A DNA stretch of 15,053 nt from Lachnospiraceae bacterium UBA7205 (GTDB taxonomy: Bacteria > Bacillota > Clostridia > Lachnospirales > Lachnospiraceae), in contig DKUL01000073.1 of assembly GCA_002490665.1 (NCBI GenBank), positions 1 through 15,053 on the forward strand, written 5' to 3'. The notes under the pieces were generated by a model. That model ran no database searches. It was not told the DNA's origin and saw nothing but the letters and a program-made list of their open reading frames with translations. The first letter of the stretch is position 1; the number at the start of each line of letters is the position of its first letter. The position numbers and the translations under genes are program-made. Positions 8,030-14,011 of this stretch are shown in pieces.

Positions 8030-8759
8030 GTGCACCACCTCCCTCAAACTCTTTTAATCCGGTAAAATTCTTTTCAAAAATAAACTGCTTCTGTTTTTCC
8101 TTATGGAGCACACGCCTTATCTCACATTCCTCGGGACGCGGAAAATGAATAACGCCATTTACCATCTGTGCATCCCACAAACGTACTGTCATTTTTCCCT
8201 TTTCTTCCTCCCTGACTGCTTCATCCGGGTATGTCAGTCCATGCACCATGACGCCAAAAGATAATGTCGTGTCATCATATGCGCCCTTTTCACCCTCAAA
8301 CGAGCAGGGTTCCACATAGCCCTGGCACTCCCTTGCCCCCAGAAAGATGTCTCTCCTGCCTCCGCGCTCAATCATTCTTCTGGCAATATCATAATGTTTG
8401 TTTTCATTCCTGTCGTGTGCCAAATCCTCCCGATTTTCGTTCCATTCAAAATGCGCCCTCACACGGTACTCCACATTGCGCAGATAGGTATAAAATGACA
8501 AGTCATTTCCGCCACTGTATTTGATGGGACGTATCCCTTTCGATTCCGTCTGTATCGGATTCATGACGCGGCACTCGTCAATTATCCATATAATTGTAGG
8601 TTTCCAATAAATGGATTCCGTTATCCCTTTCAATGCCTGATATGTCGGTATCTGATAGGTACACTTCTCGCCCCCTGTCTTCGACAGCGGATCCGTAAAC
8701 AATGCATATCTGCCAAAAACACTGTATTCAATAATATTCGGTTTCTCCACTCTCCCCAC
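8004..8759 (-). CDS. cas5c: Cas5c (Cas5d), crRNA-processing endoribonuclease and Cascade subunit
   Basis: Type I-C lacks Cas6; Cas5c cuts the pre-crRNA at the 3' base of the repeat hairpin and holds the 5' handle. The 251-residue protein has the family core GRYALFTDPLSKTGGEK and YQIPTYQALKGITESIYWKP. Tyr51, Lys121 and His122 line up, with a constant offset of five, with the Tyr46/Lys116/His117 catalytic residues described for the Bacillus halodurans enzyme, so it should be active. Start is GTG at 8759 after AAGGAAAGGAA; a second GTG three codons on is possible. It lies 49 bp after cas3 and its end overlaps cas8c. Confidence 0.96.
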   Translation of the reverse strand: MGRVEKPNIIEYSVFGRYALFTDPLSKTGGEKCTYQIPTYQALKGITESIYWKPTIIWIIDECRVMNPIQTESKGIRPIKYSGGNDLSFYTYLRNVEYRVRAHFEWNENREDLAHDRNENKHYDIARRMIERGGRRDIFLGARECQGYVEPCSFEGEKGAYDDTTLSFGVMVHGLTYPDEAVREEEKGKMTVRLWDAQMVNGVIHFPRPEECEIRRVLHKEKQKQFIFEKNFTGLKEFEGGGALGIIEDIG

Positions 8760-8808
8760 TTCCTTTCCTTTTCAATAATGTCACTAATCCTTTTACGAAT
8801 GGCATCTG

Positions 8809-11232
8809 TCAAAAAATAAGTGTATCCCACTCCTGCGTAATTCCATAATCCTGATTGTATGCCCCTGGCGCCGACACCATATAAAGATTTGGAATATGGT
8901 CGCACACCGGCTGTATCAGTCCCACAAAGTTCTTTAACTGGCTTTCACGTACGTTTACCGTGTACCGCTGTGCTTTTCGGATAAAGGATTTTATCTCAGA
9001 TAATTCCGACGCATTCTGAATGCAATCGATAAGGTTCTCGCCCTCCATATATGGTACAATGACACCAAACGAATGGTCATCAATGACCCTGTATGCCTGT
9101 CCCGCTGTCTTAAATGCCTGATTCATAAAATTTTTCCTGTCCTGAACCCCAAAACCTCTGGATAATAATTCAACAATATTCGTATCACTCTTTGGCAGTG
9201 GAAAATTCATTTTGTCTGCCGTCTTTGCATACAATGCCATATAATACTTTTCCATCCAATACGGCATCAAAAGTGTGTCTGCCTTATCACTTTTGCCATA
9301 CTGATAAAGCATGTACTCTGTCACATCTGTATTTTGCCGAAGTTCCTCCATATTTCCGGTATTTTCCCCCTCGAGCTGAATCAGATAAACGACTCCATAT
9401 TCCAATTCTCCGTTTCTGTTACAGCGTCCTGCACTCTGAGCCAGACTGTCCAGTCCTGCCATGGAACGGTAGACGCATTCAAATGAAATATCCACGCCTG
9501 CCTCAATCAGATTCGTGCTGATGACAACGATTTTTTCCTGCGGATTACTGAGTGTTTTTTGGATTGCCTCAATTTTATCCGACCTGTGCTGCGCGCAAAG
9601 GTTTGTCGTCAGATACACTGCATTGACATTCTGTGATTTTAATATGTCATACAACTTTCTCACTGCTGATTTTGTGTTCAACACAACAAGAATGGAATGA
9701 AATCTTTCTGACTGCTTCACAAGTTCCTCCCCAAGACTTTCAAACGTGTAATATCTACCGATATCCGGAGGAATAATTTTTACCCGCTCGAACTTGTAAA
9801 ACCAGTCATTTACATTTGCAATCATATCCTTAGGCGTACTATAACAAATCGGACACTTCGTCTGCTCCAATGCCGGCTGTGTCGCTGTGCACAGAATAAT
9901 ATCCGTATTGCAGACCGCGTTCAGGAAGTTAATCATATAGTTAAATGTATGGATGCATTTGGGCGGCATCGACTGTATTTCATCAATAATCACAACTGCA
10001 TTGGCAAGCCTGTGCATACGCCGGATGGATTCGCTCCTGTCCGAAAAAAGCGTGTTCATAAACTGCACAAAAGTCGTGCATATAAATGGCTCTTCCCAGT
10101 TGATTTCATACCTCGCCAGACCTCCTGCGCGTTCATCCTCATTCTCCACAGTTCTGACCACAGAAGAATGATGTTCCAATATCCAGTCGTCACAGCCGAC
10201 TGCCTCGCGAAATACCCTGGCATTTTGCTCTGTCACGCTGATATATGGTGAAACATATATAATGCGCTCTGTCCGGGGATGGCGCCCGCAGTATTCCAGT
10301 GCATATGCAAGTCCGCTCAACGTTTTTCCTCCGCCAGTCGGAATTGACAGGCAATAAATCCCTGCGGGATGTGCCGCAAAATCCTTGCATGCACCTTGCA
10401 GCACATTTCTTGCATGAAAAATCTCTTTCTCCTTTTCTGTCCTTATTTCCGGCTGAAAAGATTTCTGTTTCCCCTGCATATATTTCTCAAAATTGTCACT
10501 GGCTTTTTGGAATATTTCCTCGGAATTAAACTCCGGCTTTTTTGACAACGTATCAACATCATCCATAAAGTCGGATGTGGCCTCCCAGTCCGAGTCAATC
10601 AGGATGGACAAAATTAAACGCTGCAGGCAGGATAAAAGAAAGTCACGGCAGTATGAGAGCTGTTCCTTTATGTCCTTTTGTTCTTTCATTGCAAGCATGT
10701 TTTTTAGTCTGCCATAGAGCCCTGCCATTTTATTCCATACAACACTAAATTCTTCTGAAGCGCCAGTAAAAACTGCTTCTACCCCGAATCCGTCCAGATA
10801 ATCCTGCCTTGCATTAATACATGCCTCATCATAATCTTCCACTTCACTGACCTTTTTGGCAAAAATATCTGTATGATCTATATCCACGCAGTCAAAGATA
10901 CCATGATGCGCGGCAATTGCATATGAAATCATCTCTACCATTATTTTTGCAATGTCCGGATGACCATGATAACTGTCATAAACATACTTTGCCCCAGTCG
11001 ATGCGTGTGCGATGGTTCCATGCAGTTTTTGTTTTGTAACGGCATCGGCATGTATGTATTCATCAAATTTTTTCTTGCATTTACCCATATCATGACAAAT
11101 GCCACACAACGCCATAATCTGTGCCAGTCCGCAGCGCGCCCCTTTCTCTCTGCACAGGTAGGCAGTCTTCCGGGTATGCTCTGCGACGGATTCTTCCCGA
11201 CCGCGCCCATCCTCTGAAATATGTGCCGTCAT
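8809..11232 (-). CDS. cas3: CRISPR-associated nuclease-helicase Cas3 (HD-DExH fusion)
   Basis: Cas3 is recruited to Cascade-bound targets, unwinds them 3' to 5' and degrades the strand. The 807-residue protein has an N-terminal HD nuclease domain (AEHTRKTA His19, CHDMGK His47-Asp48, KLHGTIAHAS His71/His76, AAHHG His109-His110). The helicase core follows: Walker A PTGGGKT (298-304), DEIQ (417-420), CTATQP, STNLIEAGVDIS, and QSAGRCNR (599-606). All key residues are present. I chose ATG at 11232 because the AAAGGAG SD is 10 nt upstream; the GTG at 11241 would leave only 1-2 nt. It is the first gene of the operon, 49 bp before cas5c, with a 5' UTR of 130-190 nt. Confidence 0.97.
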   Translation of the reverse strand: MTAHISEDGRGREESVAEHTRKTAYLCREKGARCGLAQIMALCGICHDMGKCKKKFDEYIHADAVTKQKLHGTIAHASTGAKYVYDSYHGHPDIAKIMVEMISYAIAAHHGIFDCVDIDHTDIFAKKVSEVEDYDEACINARQDYLDGFGVEAVFTGASEEFSVVWNKMAGLYGRLKNMLAMKEQKDIKEQLSYCRDFLLSCLQRLILSILIDSDWEATSDFMDDVDTLSKKPEFNSEEIFQKASDNFEKYMQGKQKSFQPEIRTEKEKEIFHARNVLQGACKDFAAHPAGIYCLSIPTGGGKTLSGLAYALEYCGRHPRTERIIYVSPYISVTEQNARVFREAVGCDDWILEHHSSVVRTVENEDERAGGLARYEINWEEPFICTTFVQFMNTLFSDRSESIRRMHRLANAVVIIDEIQSMPPKCIHTFNYMINFLNAVCNTDIILCTATQPALEQTKCPICYSTPKDMIANVNDWFYKFERVKIIPPDIGRYYTFESLGEELVKQSERFHSILVVLNTKSAVRKLYDILKSQNVNAVYLTTNLCAQHRSDKIEAIQKTLSNPQEKIVVISTNLIEAGVDISFECVYRSMAGLDSLAQSAGRCNRNGELEYGVVYLIQLEGENTGNMEELRQNTDVTEYMLYQYGKSDKADTLLMPYWMEKYYMALYAKTADKMNFPLPKSDTNIVELLSRGFGVQDRKNFMNQAFKTAGQAYRVIDDHSFGVIVPYMEGENLIDCIQNASELSEIKSFIRKAQRYTVNVRESQLKNFVGLIQPVCDHIPNLYMVSAPGAYNQDYGITQEWDTLIF

Positions 11233-11373
11233 GTTTATCACGCTCCTTTGTAATTTGTGATAGCCGTTTAAATTTCCAAGCTGGTCAATTGATTGTTCTT
11301 GAAAATCCTTTTTAGATGTATTGATGTGTATCTCTACATTCTACCAGAAGAAGGATAAAGCAGTGTAAAAATC

Positions 11374-11403
11374 ATTGTACTACTTCATGCAACAGCCTGT
11401 CAA
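11374..11403 (-). promoter_or_regulatory. cas operon promoter, proximal
   Basis: On the minus strand TTGACA (11403-11398) and TACAAT (11379-11374) are separated by 18 bp, a near-consensus sigma-A promoter. The start would be near 11367, giving about 135 nt of 5' UTR before cas3. No -35/-10 pair of this quality lies between it and cas3. Confidence 0.65.
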
Positions 11404-11424
11404 TAAACCGAACTGCTATAACAT

Positions 11425-11453
11425 AGTATATCATGGATTGTTACAAATATCAA
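11425..11453 (-). promoter_or_regulatory. cas operon promoter, distal, next to pseudo-guide target
   Basis: On the minus strand TTGATA (11453-11448) and TATACT (11430-11425) have optimal 17-bp spacing, with a very AT-rich upstream stretch that could act as an UP element. The start would be near 11418. The pseudo-guide target with its PAM ends at 11462, 8 bp upstream of the -35. Cascade bound there would cover the region contacted by the RNA polymerase alpha C-terminal domains and press on the -35. Which of the two cas promoters dominates cannot be told from sequence. Confidence 0.65.
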
Positions 11454-11461
11454 TATATATT

Positions 11462-11499
11462 TTCATTTTTATTAGTAAGCAAAAATTATATTTGACTTA
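11462..11499 (+). promoter_or_regulatory. Predicted Cascade operator: PAM TTC plus protospacer of the crRNA-like guide
   Basis: TTC at 11462-11464 is the canonical type I-C PAM. The next 35 nt (11465-11499) match the pseudo-spacer at 11582-11616 at 25 positions, and 16 of the first 17 agree. Mismatches fall at 6, 18, 19, 20, 24, 26, 27 and 32-34. Positions 6, 18 and 24 are the every-sixth positions that do not pair in Cascade. Good seed pairing with poor distal pairing is what is expected for binding without Cas3 cleavage. The site lies between the divergent cas and guide promoters and covers the guide's -35 (11492-11497). Confidence 0.75.
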
Positions 11500-11520
11500 T
11501 CTAAATAAAATTTTTACAAT
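11492..11520 (+). promoter_or_regulatory. Plus-strand promoter for the crRNA-like guide (upstream)
   Basis: TTGACT (11492-11497) and TACAAT (11515-11520) are separated by exactly 17 bp. The start would be near 11527 and the only thing downstream before the terminator is the guide unit. A transcript from here would carry an imperfect hairpin (11531-11542 / 11556-11567, 10 of 12 pairs) just before the handle, possibly standing in for the missing repeat stem. Confidence 0.6.
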
Positions 11521-11535
11521 AAAGTGTCAGCAATA

Positions 11536-11565
11536 TTACAAATAACCTTTTACATTTTGTATAAT
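11536..11565 (+). promoter_or_regulatory. Alternative guide promoter placing the start at the handle
   Basis: A perfect -10 TATAAT (11560-11565) has a weak -35 TTACAA (11536-11541) at 18 bp. Initiation six or seven nucleotides after the -10 falls on 11571-11572, the first bases of the TGGATTGAAAT handle. The guide could thus be born with its 5' handle and need no Cas5c cut. The weak -35 makes this less certain than the upstream promoter. Confidence 0.5.
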
Positions 11566-11570
11566 TGCCG

Positions 11571-11677
11571 TGGATTGAAATATTTTCATTAGTAAGCAGG
11601 CATTGTTATTGATACACATCTTTTATCCGCATGAATCTATGCACAAAAAAGAGGGCTTCACCACCCTCTTTTTTGTG
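11571..11677 (+). ncRNA. CreR-like crRNA-resembling guide RNA predicted to repress the cas operon
   Basis: The unit begins with TGGATTGAAAT, identical to the 11-nt 5' handle of the array crRNAs; the preceding G extends the identity to 12 nt. The rest of the repeat, including its stem-loop, is absent. A pseudo-spacer follows from 11582 (ATTTTCATTAGTAAGCAGGC and on), then a perfect terminator hairpin. The pseudo-spacer matches the cas promoter region at 11465-11499 behind a TTC PAM. Regulatory guides of this design (degenerate repeat plus partial match to a nearby promoter) are known as CreA and CreR in other CRISPR types. Inferred role: Cascade loaded with this RNA silences cas transcription, and through the guide -35 its own. 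I see no companion toxin gene. RNA ends are predicted, not observed; no second repeat follows the pseudo-spacer. Confidence 0.72.
11642..11677. terminator. Bidirectional intrinsic terminator shared by the guide RNA and the anti-sigma gene
   Basis: The arms CACAAAAAAGAGGG (11642-11655) and CCCTCTTTTTTGTG (11664-11677) form a perfect 14-bp stem with loop CTTCACCA. There is an A-run on the left and T-run on the right, so it can stop transcription from both sides: the plus-strand guide and the minus-strand sigma/anti-sigma operon, whose last stop codon is at 11685. Confidence 0.93.
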
Positions 11678-11684
11678 TTTGCTT

Positions 11685-12620
11685 CTAATTCCGAATCCCA
11701 TCCAGCACGTCCGCCGGTACCTCAAACTCCACTGTCCCCATGTACATCGGCGCCACGTCGCCCTCATTGAAGCCGATGATCACATTGCCTTTTTCATTCA
11801 GGTAAAAGGACGTCTCGTCCGTGATTGCCTTAAAATTCCACTCCTCTATTTCATCATTTAACCAGTAATAGACATTTTCATCGGCATCCATCCGCTCCTG
11901 CATCTGGCGTTTGATGTTTTCGCTGATTGGCGTGATGTAGTCCGCGCCCTCCTTAAAAATATCCTTCAGCTTCAGCCGTTCCCCGGTTTTGAGATCGATT
12001 GTGTAAAAATAGTTCCACTGATATCCGCTGCCAGCGCCCTGATAGCAGATTAACTTTAGCGTAAAATAATCCGGCGTTGTCGCAAGCACTTCACTTTTCA
12101 CAACGACATCCTGATAGCCCCATTCGCTTTTCAGGTTATCTTCAAACTCTTTTATCAGATTATCCGTGATGGTCTGGATTTCTGCGTTTATCTCCGCAGT
12201 TGTCCTGTCCAGATTTTCCTGTAATGCATTATCCTGTGCTGCCAGTTCCGGCTTTATCTCCGGCACTTCAATGTCCGCCATATTGCGGTCGCTTTCATAT
12301 TCATAGTCGCGGAACGTAACGACCTTTACCAGACTGCCAATGACGGGTATCTGTTCCATCGCGTGTGCAATCGTGGCAGATGTATTTGGCAGTATGATAA
12401 AAATTCCAATGGCTGCGGCAGCTGCCACCGGCAACAATTTTATGAGTGCTGATTGTTTTTTTATTCCTGTGTCCATTTGTTTCGCCTCCCTTATTTTCTG
12501 ATAGATCTGTTCTTCCTGCGCTTTTGTCATCTGATGGCTCCGGTATTCTTTTTTTACCCCCTGTAGTTGTTTTTCCAGTAAACCTATTTGTTCATCAGCT
12601 TCATATTTCTTATCACTCAT
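11685..12620 (-). CDS. RsiV-like anti-sigma factor (membrane anchored, DUF3298-type)
   Basis: The protein should hold the adjacent ECF sigma factor inactive at the membrane. From ATG at 12620 it has 311 residues: a charged cytoplasmic N-terminus with predicted coiled coil, one membrane segment around 58-78 (ALIKLLPVAAAAAIGIFIIL), the linker HAMEQIPVIGSLVKVVTFRDY, and a large outside domain with the RsiV pattern NYFYTIDLKTGERLKLKDIF and FYLNEKGNVIIGFNEGDVAP. RsiV in Bacillus senses lysozyme; whether this one does is unknown. An in-frame ATG at 12662 adds 14 residues, but GGAGG sits 6 nt before 12620. It follows the sigma gene by about 97 bp and ends at a shared terminator. Confidence 0.88.
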   Translation of the reverse strand: MSDKKYEADEQIGLLEKQLQGVKKEYRSHQMTKAQEEQIYQKIREAKQMDTGIKKQSALIKLLPVAAAAAIGIFIILPNTSATIAHAMEQIPVIGSLVKVVTFRDYEYESDRNMADIEVPEIKPELAAQDNALQENLDRTTAEINAEIQTITDNLIKEFEDNLKSEWGYQDVVVKSEVLATTPDYFTLKLICYQGAGSGYQWNYFYTIDLKTGERLKLKDIFKEGADYITPISENIKRQMQERMDADENVYYWLNDEIEEWNFKAITDETSFYLNEKGNVIIGFNEGDVAPMYMGTVEFEVPADVLDGIRN

Positions 12621-12716
12621 ATGATTCCTCCATTTCTGCAAATTTTCATGATAATCCTCCATTGTTGCCCTGTCTCCATTCCTGCCAAAGCCTACGGATT
12701 GGAACAGCAGTACAAA

Positions 12717-13220
12717 TCAGCCAAGCACACTGCGCAGCTTTTTGATGCCGCGGTACAGCCTGCTTTTCACCGTGCTGAGGTTTTCATCAAGAATGTCTGC
12801 AATCTCCTCAAGCTTCATATCTTCAAAAAAGCGTAATATGATGACTGCACGATCCTGTTCGGGCAGGGAATCCAACGCCCGCCTGATATCGATATTTTCA
12901 CTGCTGTCCTCTGAATAAGCTGGCTCTATTCCCATTTCCTCCTGCATGTATTCATAGGATACATTTTGAGGCTGTTTCATATAGCGGAAACATTCGTTTA
13001 GCATTATGCGGTATACCCACGTTGATGCATATTCAGGATTTTTCAGCGCCCCGCTCCCTTTCATGGCTTTGTATACCCCATTTTGCACAATATCAAAAGC
13101 GTCCGCCTCGTTTTGGACGTAACTGTATGCAATCCGATAATACTGGTTGTATTTTTCCAGTATAACCTTTTCAACGACGTCCCTTTTTGCTTCGTCTTTT
13201 TTGCTGGTAAAAATATGCAA
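12717..13220 (-). CDS. ECF RNA polymerase sigma factor (SigV-like, sigma-70 regions 2 and 4)
   Basis: This 167-residue protein has an ECF sigma layout. Region 2 includes YNQYYRIAYSYVQNEADAFD and YASTWVYRIMLNECFRYMK. Region 4 includes LPEQDRAVIILRFFEDMKLE and a helix-turn-helix IADILDENLSTVKSRLYRGI. There is no C-terminal extension. Start is TTG at 13220, accepted because AGGAGGTG sits 7 nt upstream. It is followed by an RsiV-like anti-sigma gene on the same strand, the usual arrangement for SigV-type envelope-stress regulators. The conserved pairing and the candidate ECF promoter upstream suggest autoregulation. There is no sign that it controls the cas genes; the pair is convergent with the guide RNA. 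Confidence 0.93.
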   Translation of the reverse strand: MHIFTSKKDEAKRDVVEKVILEKYNQYYRIAYSYVQNEADAFDIVQNGVYKAMKGSGALKNPEYASTWVYRIMLNECFRYMKQPQNVSYEYMQEEMGIEPAYSEDSSENIDIRRALDSLPEQDRAVIILRFFEDMKLEEIADILDENLSTVKSRLYRGIKKLRSVLG

Positions 13221-13253
13221 CTGGTTTCACCTCCTCTATCATATTCTATAATG

Positions 13254-13283
13254 TTAGACCCTGTAACCGTACAAAAAGTTTCA
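13254..13283 (-). promoter_or_regulatory. Candidate autoregulated ECF promoter of the sigma/anti-sigma operon
   Basis: The minus strand has TGAAAC (13283-13278) and GGTCTAA (13260-13254) with 17 bp between, close to the TGAAAC / CGTC pattern of SigV/SigW-type promoters. A vegetative alternative, TTACAG (13266-13261) and TATGAT (13243-13238) with 17 bp, overlaps it but would start almost at the SD. Confidence 0.5.
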
Positions 13284-13368
13284 GGATATATTTTTTTATT
13301 TCGGAAGTTATAAAATATAAAAGACTTCTTAACCAAAATAAATATAAAAGAGCCACAGCATAGTATTT

Positions 13369-13816
13369 ATGCGGCATTGGCGGAAAGCAGACAATTTGAT
13401 AATTGTTTGTTTCAATTTTGGGAAAAATGCCTGCCGCAATCAGATAGAAGTTCAGAACTGGACGGACGCCATAAAATGTATTGCAATATTGATGAATTTT
13501 TTGAATTCTTTTGGTGTTTATTTGATAAGAACGATATGATTGGCACGGTTGCACTGAAAAGATTAAATGACGAGTATTGCGAGTTGAAATCGTTATATCT
13601 TTTAGAACAGTATCATAAAAAGGATTGGGGCATCAGCTACTTAAAACTGCCATATTAAAAGCACAACAAGGGGGCTACAAAAAGATATATCTTGGTACAT
13701 TATCATCAAGTACAAAGGCTATTTCCTTATATGAAAAAATGGGATTTGTAAGGATAGAAAGATATAATATCAATTGTATGGCCGACGTATTTATGATTTT
13801 AAACCTTGACCATTAG
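13369..13816 (+). pseudogene. Broken GNAT-family N-acetyltransferase (two frameshifts)
   Basis: Three reading frames join into one GNAT-like protein. Frame one starts at ATG 13369 (MRHWRKADNLIIV). Frame two carries FWEKCLPQSDRSSELDGRHK through RLNDEYCELKSLYLLEQYHK, to a stop at 13658. Frame three carries GLGHQLLKTAILKAQQGGYK to the end at 13816. The second break is at a run of five A (about 13617-13621); a sixth A would read YHKKGLGHQLL, the acetyl-CoA-binding motif. The first break, near 13395-13410, is inferred from the N-terminal fit. Both are consistent with single-base deletions. The gene would not make active enzyme unless these are sequencing errors. The substrate is unknown. Confidence 0.75.
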
Positions 13817-13925
13817 TTGTAAATTTTACTTGTAGGGGCAAGATATTAAGCATTTGGAAAAATTTAAGCATTTTTCTTCTGACCAGTAAGAAGGAAGAAT
13901 AAAAACCGAATATATTTTTGATTAT

Positions 13926-13965
13926 GGTAGCGATTATCTTAACAGGCAATCAGCTACCTTTTTTT
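13926..13965 (+). terminator. Terminator-like hairpin after the GNAT remnant
   Basis: GGTAGCGATT (13926-13935) pairs with AATC-A-GCTACC (13948-13958) with one bulged A, followed by seven T from 13959. It closes the GNAT transcription unit. The rest of 13817-14011 is AT-rich and shows no gene. Confidence 0.6.
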
Positions 13966-14011
13966 ATTTCAGAAACTACCAACACAGCACAGAAAGAATG
14001 AGGTATCAGAA

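Noticed and set aside
8760..8905. Frame reading TYFLTDAIRKRISDIIEKERK across the cas3-cas5c gap
   Set aside because: It overlaps the cas3 end out of frame and continues into cas5c out of frame. Cas3 and Cas5c are both full length without it.
11233..11418. A possible CreT-like toxin gene in the cas 5' leader (for example the 13-codon frame MIFTLLYPSSGRM from 11375)
   Set aside because: No SD, no toxin-like feature, and its ATG lies upstream of the start site of the proximal promoter. The guide's target is the cas promoter, so a toxin is not needed to explain the unit.
11434..11481. A second degenerate repeat: TGGATTG at 11434 upstream of the target
   Set aside because: Only 7 bases agree with the handle, and the sequence after it does not match the handle. 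It lies within the distal cas promoter and is more likely chance.
11599..11642. A second, downstream repeat for the guide, including a small GCAT/ATGC hairpin at 11629-11642
   Set aside because: No similarity to the CRISPR repeat after the pseudo-spacer; the 4-bp stem is too short to count. The 3' end is better explained by the terminator.
11631..11861. Plus-strand ORF MNLCTKKRASPPSFL... starting inside the guide unit
   Set aside because: It reads through the terminator hairpin and then antisense to the anti-sigma gene; no SD and no family resemblance.
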